A stretch of 64,000 nucleotides of DNA from CAYXDO01 sp964463485 (GCA_964463485.1 CAYXDO010000033.1:13016-77015), one strand, 5' to 3'. Numbered from the stretch's first letter, positions 39,531 through 49,462 are shown. The notes: a model not told the origin generated them from the letters alone. Translations and numbers: made by a program.

Positions 39531-40507
39531 CTCATTCCATCGACAACTCACTGGATATCGCTCGCAGAGTAATCCTCATCGAGGCCAAGGCACTCAGCGC
39601 TCTGGCGGACTCGTTGAATTCCGCGTTCGAAGCCGCCGTCGAGCTCATGTTGTCGTGCCGCGGGCGCGTGGTGGTCACCGGCGTGGGCAAGTCCGGACTC
39701 ATTGGCAACAAGATCGCGTCCACATTCTCCTCTACCGGCACGCCCGCTTCGTTTCTCCATCCGGTGGACGCGATTCATGGCGACTTGGGTGTGCTCGTCG
39801 TCGGGGATGTCTTCCTCGCCGTCTCGAACAGCGGAGAGACCGAGGAGATCCTGCGCGTGCTCCCTGCCGTGAAACGACGGGGGGCGAAGCTGATTTCGAT
39901 CACCGGCAACGCACGGTCGACGTTGGCTCAGGAGAGCGAAGTCGTCCTCGAAGTGAAGATCAAGGAGGAAGCCTGCCCGCTCGGCCTCGCGCCCACGACC
40001 TCGACGACCGCGGCCTTGGCGCTCGGGGACGCGCTCGCGGTCGCGCTCCTGGTTCGCCGGGGATTCAAGGCCGAAGACTTCGCGCTCCTGCATCCCGGCG
40101 GCACCCTCGGACGAAAGCTCCTCTTGAGAGTCCGTGACTTGATGCACGGAGGAGATCGAGTCCCTCTGGCGCCCTCCGACACTCTCATGAACAAGGCGCT
40201 CTTCACCATGACTGCCTGCAGGCTCGGTGTCGTCGGGGTGACCGAAGGCGAGCGACTCGTTGGCGTCATTACGGACGGCGACCTTCGTCGCGCGCTCGAA
40301 CGCGGCCTCGACGTCCTCACACTCGCCGCGCGCGACTTGATGACTCGGAATCCCAAGCGAATCGAAGCCTCCGAGCTCGCCGCCACGGCTTTGCGCAGAA
40401 TGGAGGACTTGAAGATCACCTCGCTGTTCGTGGTCGAGGACTCCGAACCCGAGAAGCCCGTCGGCGTCATCCATCTGCACGACCTCCTCAAAGCCGGGCT
40501 CGGCTGA
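39518..40507 (+). CDS. kpsF: D-arabinose-5-phosphate isomerase, KpsF/GutQ family
   Basis: The 329-residue protein has an SIS isomerase domain (VVTGVGKSGLIGNKIAST, SFLHPVDAIHGDLG, LAVSNSGETEEIL) and two CBS domains (VRDLMHGGDRVPL and ARDLMTRNPKRIEA). This is the layout of KdsD/KpsF. These convert ribulose-5-phosphate to arabinose-5-phosphate, the Kdo precursor. Its place inside the locus suggests a polymer containing Kdo, or local supply of it. ATG 39518 overlaps the GNAT gene by 13 nt; GTG 39527 (GTGA overlap) is an equal alternative. Confidence 0.92.
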   Translation: MRPVTHSIDNSLDIARRVILIEAKALSALADSLNSAFEAAVELMLSCRGRVVVTGVGKSGLIGNKIASTFSSTGTPASFLHPVDAIHGDLGVLVVGDVFLAVSNSGETEEILRVLPAVKRRGAKLISITGNARSTLAQESEVVLEVKIKEEACPLGLAPTTSTTAALALGDALAVALLVRRGFKAEDFALLHPGGTLGRKLLLRVRDLMHGGDRVPLAPSDTLMNKALFTMTACRLGVVGVTEGERLVGVITDGDLRRALERGLDVLTLAARDLMTRNPKRIEASELAATALRRMEDLKITSLFVVEDSEPEKPVGVIHLHDLLKAGLG

Positions 40508-40516
40508 CGGTCCGTC

Positions 40517-41683
40517 GTGGATTTGGTGGTGGTCTCATCTTGTGCTCACGCACGAGTGAAGGGTGAGTGGACGAGCTTCGAGCCCTTCGTGCTGGAAATG
40601 AACGTGATCGTGGAGATGTTCGACCAAGTCACGTTGATCGTTCCAACTCAGGAAACCAAATCCCAACCGCCTTTCTGGGCCCCTTATGCACACCAGGACC
40701 GAATCCGGGTGGTCTCGTACAAATCGGACGACGGGGTCGGGCTGACCCCGGGTGTGACCTCGGCAACGACTCCGAGAGACGTCTCGCGACTCTTGTACTC
40801 ATTGATCAAGGAGACGAGTCGGACGAAGGCTCTGCACGTGCGCTCACCGGCCGGGATATCGATCCCCGCACTCTTGATCGGCCCAGCGCTCACGCCTTAC
40901 CGCTTCGCGAAGTACGCCGGGCAGTGGAACTCGAGCTCGACCGACCGCGCCGCGCTGAGATTTCAGAAGCAGCTTTTGGCTTCGCGTTGGTGGCACGCGC
41001 CCGTCACGGTGTACGGAGTCTGGCCAAATCAGCCGGAGCACGTCGTCCCGTTTTTCACGTCGATGATGACTCGATCGATGATGGAGCGCGCGAAGGTGTC
41101 CGCGCAGCACAAGCGCCCCGGCCAGGTGCAGCGGATCCTGTTCTCCGGTCGGCTCGCGCCAGAGAAGCGAGTGGACGCGCTCATCGAGGCGTGTGGCATC
41201 CTCGATCGGAAGGGTCTCGCGTTCGAAGCCCGGATCGTAGGCGATGGGCCCGAGCGGGAGCGACTCACCGCGCTCGTCCAAGACCGAGGTTTGGCCGCGA
41301 AGGTCGCTATGATGGGGCACATGCCCTTCGAGCGGAGTGTGCTCCAGAACGAGTGGGCTGACGTGCTCGTCCTTCCGTCTCAGGAGGCAGAGGGTTGGCC
41401 AAAGGCGGTCGCCGAGGCCATGTCGTTCGGCGTCGTGCCAGTGGCAGTCGATCACGGACAGCTATCCGCGATGATCCGAGATCGGGGGATCGTGATGAGT
41501 CGAGGCACGGGGGCGGAGATCGCGACGGCCCTCGAGAGACTTCGTTCGGAGGCTGAGTACGAGGCGCGCTCCCGGGCCGCCGCCGAGTGGGCCTCACATT
41601 ACTCCTTGGAAGACTTGGGCGACGCCTTGAGGCGAGTCCTCGAGGCGAGTTGGCAGCGCCTCTTGAGGAACCAGGGTGAGTAG
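40517..41683 (+). CDS. GT4-type glycosyltransferase
   Basis: The 388-residue GT-B protein has the C-terminal start RILFSGRLAPEKRVDALIEACGIL and the donor-binding motif PSQEAEGWPKAVAEAMSFGVVPVAVDHG. The N-terminal domain is divergent (WTSFEPFVLEMNVIVE). It starts with GTG 9 nt after kpsF and overlaps the next GT gene by 8 nt. It is predicted to transfer a sugar onto the lipid-linked repeat unit in the cytoplasm. Confidence 0.88.
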   Translation: MDLVVVSSCAHARVKGEWTSFEPFVLEMNVIVEMFDQVTLIVPTQETKSQPPFWAPYAHQDRIRVVSYKSDDGVGLTPGVTSATTPRDVSRLLYSLIKETSRTKALHVRSPAGISIPALLIGPALTPYRFAKYAGQWNSSSTDRAALRFQKQLLASRWWHAPVTVYGVWPNQPEHVVPFFTSMMTRSMMERAKVSAQHKRPGQVQRILFSGRLAPEKRVDALIEACGILDRKGLAFEARIVGDGPERERLTALVQDRGLAAKVAMMGHMPFERSVLQNEWADVLVLPSQEAEGWPKAVAEAMSFGVVPVAVDHGQLSAMIRDRGIVMSRGTGAEIATALERLRSEAEYEARSRAAAEWASHYSLEDLGDALRRVLEASWQRLLRNQGE

Positions 41684-42782
41684 AATCGCGGTCATGCAAG
41701 TCGTCGATTCGCTCGACGCCGGCGGCATGGAGCGCGTGGCCGTCAACCTGGCCAACTCGGCCGCGGAGATGGGTTTCGAGAGTCACCTGTGCACCACTCG
41801 ACGCGACGGAGCCCTCGCGTCGGAGGTTCATGCGAGCGTCGGACGGTTGCGCCTCGACCGCAAATCTCGTTTCGACGCCGCCGCGTTCCTCGCCTTTGCT
41901 CGGTACGTCAGAACGAATCGGATCCGAGTCATTCACGCCCACGGGACCGCGCTGTTCGTCTCCGCGATCGCGGGCGCGAGCTCCTTCGCGTCGCTGATTT
42001 GGCACGATCACTACGGCGCCGCGACTCGCCCGAGGTTCGTGTACGGAGTCTTCTCGAGGCGGGCCGCCCACATCTTTGCGGTCAATCGCGAGCTCGTGCG
42101 CTGGAACGTCTCGCTCGGCGTCGATCCGTCCAAGATTCAGTATCTCCCGAACTTCACCCAGCTGAGTCCGTCCGAGGCGCCGATGAGTCTGCCGGGCGTG
42201 CCGGGTCGTAGGTTGGTCTGTGTCGCGAATTTCCGCCCGGAGAAGGACCATCTGACCCTGTTGCGAGCCTTTCGGCTGGTCGCGGACGCAGAGAAGGACG
42301 CGCGGCTCTTCTTGGCCGGCTCGAACCGGGACGCAGCGCAGATGGAGCTCGTCCATTCGGAGATTCATCGGCTCGGTCTCGACGACTCCGTGCTGGTGCT
42401 CGGCCCCACCAAAGACATACCAGGGCTGCTCGCGGCCTGCGACCTGGGAGTCTTGAGCTCTGCGTTCGAAGGCCTTCCCTTGGCCCTGCTCGAATACGGG
42501 GCCGCTGGGCTCGCCACCGTCTCTACGGACGTCGGAGAGTGCCGCGAGGTGCTGGACGGAGGGAAGGCGGGGATTTTGGTGCCCCCCAAGGCCGCAGAGC
42601 TGCTGGCTGCCGCAATCCTCCGAGTCCTTCGCGAGCCCGAGTTGCGCCACCAGCTGAGCTCCGCCCTCCGCGACCGCATCCGACGCGCCTACGACCAAAA
42701 TGTCGCCATGCAATCCGTGGCCGATGTCTATCGACGCCTCGCCGATCGGCAATCCTCCGCGAATTGGGAGGCTGGGTCCTAG
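41676..42782 (+). CDS. GT4-type glycosyltransferase
   Basis: The 368-residue protein begins with the acceptor-domain signature VVDSLDAGGMERVAVNLANSA. It contains RRLVCVANFRPEKDHLTLLRAF and the donor motif SSAFEGLPLALLEYGAAGLATVSTDVG. A GTG start overlaps the preceding gene. The flippase gene follows within 3 nt of its stop. Linkage specificity cannot be predicted. Confidence 0.9.
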   Translation: MSRIAVMQVVDSLDAGGMERVAVNLANSAAEMGFESHLCTTRRDGALASEVHASVGRLRLDRKSRFDAAAFLAFARYVRTNRIRVIHAHGTALFVSAIAGASSFASLIWHDHYGAATRPRFVYGVFSRRAAHIFAVNRELVRWNVSLGVDPSKIQYLPNFTQLSPSEAPMSLPGVPGRRLVCVANFRPEKDHLTLLRAFRLVADAEKDARLFLAGSNRDAAQMELVHSEIHRLGLDDSVLVLGPTKDIPGLLAACDLGVLSSAFEGLPLALLEYGAAGLATVSTDVGECREVLDGGKAGILVPPKAAELLAAAILRVLREPELRHQLSSALRDRIRRAYDQNVAMQSVADVYRRLADRQSSANWEAGS

Positions 42783-42784
42783 TC

Positions 42785-44317
42785 ATGCCCGCTTCTCGCG
42801 GCCGATCCTATTTGAAGGGCCTGACCTCGGGCATCGCGGTGACCATCGCGAACATCTTCGTCGGTCTGTGGCTGACGCCGTACACGCTCCGTTTCCTCGA
42901 TCGAGAGACCTACGCAGTCTTCGCGCTCGCCAACGACTTGGTGACTTGGCTCGGTTTGCTCGAGATCGGCCTCGCGAGCGTCCTGAACGTGACGGCGGCG
43001 CAACTGAGCGGTCGACCCGACCAAGAGAAGCTCGATGCCCTCGCGAGCACGACCTTCTTCGCTCAAGGCGGAATCGCGGTGGGACTTCTCGGAATCGGGC
43101 TCCTCATTTCACACGTTTTTCCAGACTTCTTTGGCCTCTCGGAGTCCGTGCGCGAGAGCTCCAAGCAAGTCATGGCTTTGCTCGCGCTTGGATCGGCGCT
43201 GACGATCGCGACTCAGACCTTCTCTTCTTTGCTGATCGCACACCAGCAGATGCACGTCGACAACGCGATCCGGCTCGCGCTGATCGTACTCAGGACGGGC
43301 CTCACGGTCGTCTTGCTCGACCGAGGCGCTGGGCTGCTCTCGCTTGCGATCTCGCACGTCGCCGCTGTGATCATCACGGGATCGATCGCCGTGTGGAGAG
43401 TTCGCCGATTGCTCCCGACTCTCTCGGTCCATTATCGGCATTTCTCCCTGGACCTCCTCCGGAAGAGCGCGGGCACAGGTATTTGGTTTTCGCTGGGTGG
43501 ATTCGCAGGGATCATGATCATGAACCTCGATCGCGTCATGACCGCAAAGATCATCTCGGTGGAGATGGTCACTTCGCTGACTCTGACCGGCAGGCTTTAC
43601 GCGCTCGCGTGGTCGGTGCTGCAGCAAGTGACCAACTCTGCACGCCCAGCGCTGGCTCAACTCATCGGTCAAGGGCGGATCGATGTCGCTCGAGAGAAAT
43701 ACCACCAGCTGGTAGCCATCTCGACGGGCGCGGCCGTTTTGGTCGCCGCCGCCATTTTTTCGGGGAACCAGAGCTTCGTCGCGTGGTGGGTCGGTGAACA
43801 CAACTACGGCGGCGGCCGGGCCGACGCGTTTCTCGCGCTGAACCTCATCGTGCACTGCTGGGTGCTCCCGAACCGGGCGATCTTGGTTTCGGGCCTGCAG
43901 TTCGTTCCACAGAACTCGACCTGCCGCTTCATCGAGGGAGCTTTGAACCTCGGGCTCTCTTACACCCTGGGGAGCGTCATGGGTTTCAAGGGAATCGTAC
44001 TCGCTACCTCGATCGCCGGGATCCTGACTTCGTGCTGGTACATGCCGCTCCTGACTTGCCAGATGTTCGGTCTTCGGTTCTTTCCGACGCTGTCGAAGGA
44101 CGCACGCGGCCCGCTCCTCCTGATCCCCATCGCAGGCATGACGGCGTTCATATGCAGGGAACGACTCGGCGAGCTCGGCGGCCTGCTCGGCGCGGGTCTC
44201 GCCGCCGGAGTGTGTCTGGGAGTTTCTGGCTTCGTCTATTTCGCCCTGCTGATGGATCGCGAGAGCAGGGCGGGCTTGCTGGGTCGTGCGCGTTTGGCGT
44301 TCGTGGGGCGAGTTTGA
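42785..44317 (+). CDS. Wzx-type polysaccharide flippase (MOP superfamily)
   Basis: The 510-residue protein has 12-14 hydrophobic segments. Its N-terminus (SGIAVTIANIFVGLWLTPYTLRFLDRETYAVFALANDLVTWLGLLEIG) is the classical Polysacc_synt/MATE start. It would flip the lipid-linked repeat unit across the inner membrane for the Wzy protein at 36785. ATG 42785 is chosen; upstream in-frame sequence belongs to the GT gene. Its stop overlaps a TTG start for the next gene. Confidence 0.9.
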   Translation: MPASRGRSYLKGLTSGIAVTIANIFVGLWLTPYTLRFLDRETYAVFALANDLVTWLGLLEIGLASVLNVTAAQLSGRPDQEKLDALASTTFFAQGGIAVGLLGIGLLISHVFPDFFGLSESVRESSKQVMALLALGSALTIATQTFSSLLIAHQQMHVDNAIRLALIVLRTGLTVVLLDRGAGLLSLAISHVAAVIITGSIAVWRVRRLLPTLSVHYRHFSLDLLRKSAGTGIWFSLGGFAGIMIMNLDRVMTAKIISVEMVTSLTLTGRLYALAWSVLQQVTNSARPALAQLIGQGRIDVAREKYHQLVAISTGAAVLVAAAIFSGNQSFVAWWVGEHNYGGGRADAFLALNLIVHCWVLPNRAILVSGLQFVPQNSTCRFIEGALNLGLSYTLGSVMGFKGIVLATSIAGILTSCWYMPLLTCQMFGLRFFPTLSKDARGPLLLIPIAGMTAFICRERLGELGGLLGAGLAAGVCLGVSGFVYFALLMDRESRAGLLGRARLAFVGRV

Positions 44318-45582
44318 TCGGTCTGCGGAGAAGAGCAGGTGCCGCGGACCTCCGTCGTCTGGGCTTCGTGAGTCGGAGTGAGGACTTCTGGCGACGCGCT
44401 CCGCGAGCGATCGACCTGGTCATCATCGCGCCCCCGGTCTTTTCGATCCCGAGCCCAGAGGGACAGGCGATCTACGTGCTCGTCGAGCGGATGGCTGAGT
44501 TGCTCCCGTTCTCGACCGTCGTGCTCGCGCGATGGCCCGACGAGGGGATCCGGGGATCGAGCCCGATCGATGACCGGCTGCTCTACTACCGGCCGCCCCT
44601 GACGCCGGGCCTGCGTGACAGACTTCCGCACCGGATCAAGAAGGCCGTGTGGGGCACGGGCGCTCCCGTGCTACTCACTTATGCGCGCGCGGCCGCTCGC
44701 GCCTGCCGAGCGCTCGGGCCTCGCGTGGTCATGGTCGAGGACGTTCCGTTCGTGGCCAAGGAGGTTCGGAGACGCAATCCCGGCGTCCGAATCATCCTGC
44801 ACCAACACGCTCCCGCCCCCACCTATTACTCCAGGCGTCGCTGGCGTTCGATCGCCAAAGGCCTCGACGAGCTCGTCTTTGTCTCTCGACAGGCGCGAGC
44901 GGAGAGCTCGAGACGTCACGGTGACCTCGGCGTCCGAGCGAGAGTCATCTTGAATGGCGTCAGCTTGGAGCACTATGACCCGGAGCGCGTCGTCGGAGCG
45001 GCCACACGCAAGCTCCACGGGATCTCCGAGGACCAACTCACCTTCCTTTTCGTCGGCCGAGTCGTCCCTTACAAAGGCCCAGTGGAGGCGGTCGAGGCTT
45101 TCGAGAAGAGCGGGCTTCGGGACGCCCGCTTCCTCGTGGTGGGCGACCTCGAACCTTCGTACGACTCGAGCCCCGAGTACGTCGAGCGCCTCCGGAGTCT
45201 GGCGCGACTCTCCGCGGGTCGCGTGATCCTGGTGGGTACGGTTCCGCAGAGTGCGATCCCCGAATACTATGCTGCCGCCGACGCCGTCGTCGTCCCCTCC
45301 ATCGGTCCTGAAGGCCTCCCGAAGGTCATCACCGAGGCGCTCGCGATGAGGCGCCCGGTGCTCGCGAGCGATCGCGGTGGTAGCTTCGAAGTCTTGCGGG
45401 AGGGGGTCACCGGTTGGCGGCTGCCGAATCCCGCCGACTCGGCCGACCTTGCCCTCCGGCTCAGGATCTTCGCCGAATCGGGCGTGCGACGAATCGCGGA
45501 GGCGGACCGCGACATCGTCTCGGAGGAGCGGATGATTCGTGAGTTCACCCGGCTCGTGGAGGGACTCAAAAATGGTCGCTGA
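44314..45582 (+). CDS. GT4-type glycosyltransferase
   Basis: The 422-residue protein has an N-terminal acceptor domain (LVIIAPPVFSIPSPEGQAIYVLVERMAEL) and a donor domain with TFLFVGRVVPYKGPVEAVEAF and PSIGPEGLPKVITEALAMRRPVLASDRGG. The TTG at 44314 overlaps the flippase stop (TTGA); GTG 44368 is a later alternative. It overlaps the following gene by 11 nt. It probably completes or extends the repeat unit. Confidence 0.88.
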   Translation: MIGLRRRAGAADLRRLGFVSRSEDFWRRAPRAIDLVIIAPPVFSIPSPEGQAIYVLVERMAELLPFSTVVLARWPDEGIRGSSPIDDRLLYYRPPLTPGLRDRLPHRIKKAVWGTGAPVLLTYARAAARACRALGPRVVMVEDVPFVAKEVRRRNPGVRIILHQHAPAPTYYSRRRWRSIAKGLDELVFVSRQARAESSRRHGDLGVRARVILNGVSLEHYDPERVVGAATRKLHGISEDQLTFLFVGRVVPYKGPVEAVEAFEKSGLRDARFLVVGDLEPSYDSSPEYVERLRSLARLSAGRVILVGTVPQSAIPEYYAAADAVVVPSIGPEGLPKVITEALAMRRPVLASDRGGSFEVLREGVTGWRLPNPADSADLALRLRIFAESGVRRIAEADRDIVSEERMIREFTRLVEGLKNGR

Positions 45583-46975
45583 GTCGAGGCGCCTCTTGGT
45601 GCTGATGCCCCTCGGGTCGGAGGTTCGGCAATTCGGCCACTCGGGCTTGATGACTTCCCTCCTCGACCGAGGCTGGGACGTGGTCGTCGCCGCGAAGACG
45701 GTAGACGACGATCTCCGAAGGCAGCTCGACGAGCGGGCTCGTCTCGTCTCCATGCCCTCGGCGACGCGCTCGAACGACCTCGCGCAGCTCGAGACGATCC
45801 TCGACAAGGCACACTCGGTTCGAGAGAGGAGGGGCGGCCGGTCGACCTGGCAGTTCGCTGCAACTCAGCCCAAGAATCGCAAACAGGCCGCGCTCTTCAA
45901 GGCGCAGGACCTCGTCGCGGAGCTCCTCGGGCGCTCCGGCACGCTCGCGAAGCTAGGCGCGAAGGGAGAAGCTCGCCTTCAGCGTTCGAGGGCTCCCGTC
46001 GAGTGGGTTCGGCTCTTCGATGAGCTCGAGCCGTCGGTCGTACTCACCAACGTCCCAAGGGTGCTCGAGCCGGCGCTGTCCGTGGCTCGCTCGAGGAACC
46101 TCCCCACGATCATCCTCTATCACACGGCCAAAGACGTGTCGGCGTTCGGACGCCTGAATCATGACTTCTCGCGCATCGGAGTGTGGAACGATCGGATGAG
46201 GTCGGAGCTGCTTCGACAAAATCCTCGTCTCGATCGTGCGAACATACGAGTCATCGGCTGCGGCCACTTCGACTGCGTCGGACGAGCAGACCTCCTTCGA
46301 CCGGAGACCGAGCTCCGCAGGGCACTCGGAGCCAGACCCCAATCCAAGCTGATCCTCTTTCCCGCTTCGGCACCTTGGGTCGTGCCTGGGGAGGAGAGAT
46401 ACCTCGAGCTCATCCTCGGGATGATTCGACGGTCGGGTCGGGACGCGCAGCTCGTCGTGCGCCTGAATCCGATGGACCACACGACGGAGCTCGTCGATTC
46501 GATTCGGAGGCGAGGGCTCGACGTGCTGGTTTCGAAACCCGACTGGCGATGGGACCGGTCGATGAATTGGTGCTTTCAGAGACGGGAGGATCTGAGCTTG
46601 TTCAACAGCCTGCTTCACTACTCGCAGCTATGCATCGGAGCTCCTTCCACCGTCGCGATCGAGTGCGCCGTCGAGCGAGTGCCGCTGATCAACCTCGGTT
46701 TCGACCTCGAGGGCCCGAAGCCTCTCAACGGTTCGATTGCCGCCGCTTGGAACCAGGAGTTCTACCGCGACGTTCGAGAGACTAGGGCCGCGGAGCTCGC
46801 GAGCTCCGAGGCGCTGTTGTCTTCTTTGATTTCGCGGGGGCTCGATGAGTCCAAGTGGATGCGCGAGGAGCAGGCACGGCTCCTCTTGCGCCAGCTCGGT
46901 GTCGCACCAGGTTCGTCGACTCGAGGTTCGATCGAGCTGATCGAGGCAGCGACGCAGAGTCGAGGTGCAATTTGA
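45572..46975 (+). CDS. uncharacterised GT-B-fold-like surface polysaccharide protein
   Basis: No exact family is recognised for this 467-residue protein. The N-terminal LLVLMPLGSEVRQFGHSGLM and RGWDVVVAAKT and the C-terminal LCIGAPSTVAIECAVERVPLINLGFD have the look of GT-B enzymes. They most resemble CDP-glycerol or surface polysaccharide transferases, where a serine/threonine-rich donor motif follows. ATG 45572 has GGAGGG 8 nt upstream and starts inside the previous gene. It is flanked on both sides by glycosyltransferases, supporting a role in the same polymer. Confidence 0.65.
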   Translation: MVAESRRLLVLMPLGSEVRQFGHSGLMTSLLDRGWDVVVAAKTVDDDLRRQLDERARLVSMPSATRSNDLAQLETILDKAHSVRERRGGRSTWQFAATQPKNRKQAALFKAQDLVAELLGRSGTLAKLGAKGEARLQRSRAPVEWVRLFDELEPSVVLTNVPRVLEPALSVARSRNLPTIILYHTAKDVSAFGRLNHDFSRIGVWNDRMRSELLRQNPRLDRANIRVIGCGHFDCVGRADLLRPETELRRALGARPQSKLILFPASAPWVVPGEERYLELILGMIRRSGRDAQLVVRLNPMDHTTELVDSIRRRGLDVLVSKPDWRWDRSMNWCFQRREDLSLFNSLLHYSQLCIGAPSTVAIECAVERVPLINLGFDLEGPKPLNGSIAAAWNQEFYRDVRETRAAELASSEALLSSLISRGLDESKWMREEQARLLLRQLGVAPGSSTRGSIELIEAATQSRGAI

Positions 46976-48111
46976 ATATCGTATTCTTGTGCAACGAGTA
47001 TCCGCCTGGTCCGATCGGGGGGATCGGAGCCATGACTCATGCCTTGGCAGTCGGGCTCGCCAGGCGAGGTCACTCCGTGCGCGTCGCGGGAGTTTATGCA
47101 GGCCTCGACTCGGACCGCGTCGAGGTGCTCGAAGGCGTAGCGGTGCATCGCTGGGCAATCGAGCGCCGAAGGCTCGTGAGCGCGGTCGAAGCCGGGGCCT
47201 GCGTTCGATTCGGAGTAAGGACGCTCGCCGCGGAGTCTCCGATCGACGTCATCGACACGCCGGAGCTCGGTCTCCTCGCCGTCTCCAGAAGAGCGTCTCG
47301 AGCGAGAGTGATCCGCATGAATGGAGGTCACCACTTCTTCGCCGTGACTCTCGGCAAGAGACCTCGACGGGTGCGGGGAGCGCTCGAGAGAGTGTCGTTC
47401 TGGAAGGCGACTCACTTTTGCGCGGTGAGTCACTTCGCGGCGGAGCGAACTCGGGAGCTCCTCGGGCTCGGAGACGTGTCCATCCCGATCATCCCCAACC
47501 CAGTCGACACCGAGCTCTTTCGCCCGCGCCCCGAGATTCCCGTGGTTCCAGGCCGAATCTTCTTTGCGGGTACGCTGTGTGAAAAGAAAGGGATTCGACA
47601 GCTCGTGGCGGCCATGCCGATGGTGGTCGCGAGGGTTCCTCACGCTCACCTCGTGGCCGCAGGCAAGGATACGCTCACGGGTCCCGATGGGACCTCTTTC
47701 TCGAGCCATCTGCTGAGTATCGTCCCGGCCGAGCTTCGACCAAAGGTCACGTTCCTCGGAGCGGTGGCGCACGAGCGGCTGCCCGAGCTCATGGCGACCT
47801 CCCAAGTCTGCGCTTATCCGTCACACATGGAGACTCAGGGGATCGTGAACGTCGAAGGGATGGCGATGGGCAAACCGGTCATCGTCGGCGACGCAGGTCC
47901 GGCCAGGGAGATCGTCGAGCCCGGTGTACATGGGTTCGTGTGCGACCCAAGGAGTCCAGATGACATCGCAGCGAAGATCATTTCGTTGCTCAACAGTCCG
48001 GAGCTGTGCGTTTCGATGGGGGCCGCCGCCCGCGACCGAGCCGTCCGCGAATTTGGCCTCGCTGGTCTTCTCGAGAAGAACGAGGAGTTTTATCGGTCGA
48101 TCCTCGGATGA
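46972..48111 (+). CDS. GT4-type glycosyltransferase, last gene of the locus
   Basis: The 379-residue protein starts with TTG overlapping the previous stop (TTGA) and opens with NIVFLCNEYPPGPIGGIGAMTHAL, the glycine-rich acceptor loop of GT4 enzymes. The donor domain has IFFAGTLCEKKGIRQLVAAMPMV and METQGIVNVEGMAMGKPVIVGDAGP with the catalytic EGMAMGKP-type motif. The next gene is convergent, 37 nt away. Confidence 0.9.
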   Translation: MNIVFLCNEYPPGPIGGIGAMTHALAVGLARRGHSVRVAGVYAGLDSDRVEVLEGVAVHRWAIERRRLVSAVEAGACVRFGVRTLAAESPIDVIDTPELGLLAVSRRASRARVIRMNGGHHFFAVTLGKRPRRVRGALERVSFWKATHFCAVSHFAAERTRELLGLGDVSIPIIPNPVDTELFRPRPEIPVVPGRIFFAGTLCEKKGIRQLVAAMPMVVARVPHAHLVAAGKDTLTGPDGTSFSSHLLSIVPAELRPKVTFLGAVAHERLPELMATSQVCAYPSHMETQGIVNVEGMAMGKPVIVGDAGPAREIVEPGVHGFVCDPRSPDDIAAKIISLLNSPELCVSMGAAARDRAVREFGLAGLLEKNEEFYRSILG

Positions 48112-48148
48112 GTTCTGACCGCTACTCTCGAGCGTCGTGGCGCGCACG

Positions 48149-49462
48149 TCACAACGCGCTGCATTCGTGCCTTGGGTGAAGCGCCACGACGCCGGGTTCT
48201 GTGGTCTCGGGGACCACCAACGCCTCGCCGAGGGCGAAGATGTTCTCGGCCCGAAAGTTCAGGCTCGTGACGACCTCCAGCAGCTCGCCGTCGCTGCACG
48301 ATCCGAGGCCCCAGACGTGCTGCCGTACGGTCGCGAAGGTATTGAGCGACACGTACCCATCTCGCCACGGTTCGACCGCGCGATGAAGCGGCCAGATCCC
48401 GCTGTCGATCGGGCTCATCCGGCCGTCCGTCGACATGAGGACGACGCCATGATCCTCCGTGCCGATGAGGTACCCATGTTCGGGCGCCATACCCATGCTC
48501 GTGGCTTGGGCGTTCGTGCCCGTCGTGAGCGCGACCGCGTGCACACGGCCCTCTTCGTAGACGGCCACTCCCCGGCCGCCGAGCGCGATGGCGGCGCGGC
48601 CGGGCGCGGCCCATGCGATGCCGCCGCCGTTGGGCGCATTCGAGGGTAGGTCGTCTGCGAGCAGCGTGAGCTCGGTGCCTCGAATTCGGTAGACGCTGCC
48701 GTCCAGACCGCCCAGGAGGACCTCGGATCCATCGGGCGACGCCGAGAGTTGGTACGCCGGCTTGTCCGCCGGGAGCTCGAGGGTCGCTCGGAGCTTGCAG
48801 GGCGCGTCCTCGAAGCTCAGCTCGTAGATGAGGATCGAAGTCTGGACCGAGATGTAGACGTCGTTGCCCGCGAGCGCGAGACCTGGGCCCCGAGCGGCCA
48901 CGCAAGCGCGACGGACCGAGAAATCTTCGGAGAGCACCGATAATCGCCCGGTCGCCGAGAGCAGCAGGATCGCGTCCGGTGCGATTCGTGTCGAGATGTC
49001 GATGTACCCATCGCTCGGCTCGAGGTGGAGGAGCTCGGGCTCGAAGTCCGCGCAGCCTGTGCATCGCGCCGCATCGGGGACCAACCAAGTCGCGAAGTCA
49101 CCCATTCCGCGGGCGTCGTCCACCCATTCGTGGGAGGGTGACAGCGCGAACTCACGATCGGGGTGGAGGAGCGCGCAGGGTCGGCACGGCGAATTCAGCG
49201 CCACCCCGCCATGGCTCAGGCCGAGCGCGGAGAGGTCTGCGTCGTAGGCGAAGGCCCGGAGTGACCCGATGTCTTCCAGGTCGATCGGGATCCGTACGAC
49301 CTCCTCGATTGCGCTCGCGAAGATGCCGCGCGTGGAACCATTCCAGGCGTAGAGATACGAGGCCGCGCCCGCCGCGTCCGGTGGTTGAATGACGGGCCCA
49401 CCGGGTTCTGCGCAGGCTAGGCAGGCGAGGATTCCCGATCCGGCTGGGAGCACACGGCTCAC
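48149..49462 (-). CDS. beta-propeller-like lipoprotein
   Basis: The 437-residue protein has a short signal ending in ACLACAE, consistent with lipidation. Then comes a repeat pattern of strands around YQLSASPDGSEVLLGGLDGSVYRI and GGIAWAAPGRAAIALGGRGVAVYEE that looks like a beta-propeller. A CRPC and a CTGC pair near residues 93 and 133 may form disulfides. No enzymatic motif is seen. It is convergent with the polysaccharide operon and probably unrelated to it. Function is unknown. Confidence 0.6.
   Translation of the reverse strand: MSRVLPAGSGILACLACAEPGGPVIQPPDAAGAASYLYAWNGSTRGIFASAIEEVVRIPIDLEDIGSLRAFAYDADLSALGLSHGGVALNSPCRPCALLHPDREFALSPSHEWVDDARGMGDFATWLVPDAARCTGCADFEPELLHLEPSDGYIDISTRIAPDAILLLSATGRLSVLSEDFSVRRACVAARGPGLALAGNDVYISVQTSILIYELSFEDAPCKLRATLELPADKPAYQLSASPDGSEVLLGGLDGSVYRIRGTELTLLADDLPSNAPNGGGIAWAAPGRAAIALGGRGVAVYEEGRVHAVALTTGTNAQATSMGMAPEHGYLIGTEDHGVVLMSTDGRMSPIDSGIWPLHRAVEPWRDGYVSLNTFATVRQHVWGLGSCSDGELLEVVTSLNFRAENIFALGEALVVPETTEPGVVALHPRHECSAL

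Noticed and set aside
41307..42752. 481-codon minus-strand frame opposite two glycosyltransferases
   Set aside because: Shadow frame without motifs; the plus-strand genes have GT4 signatures.
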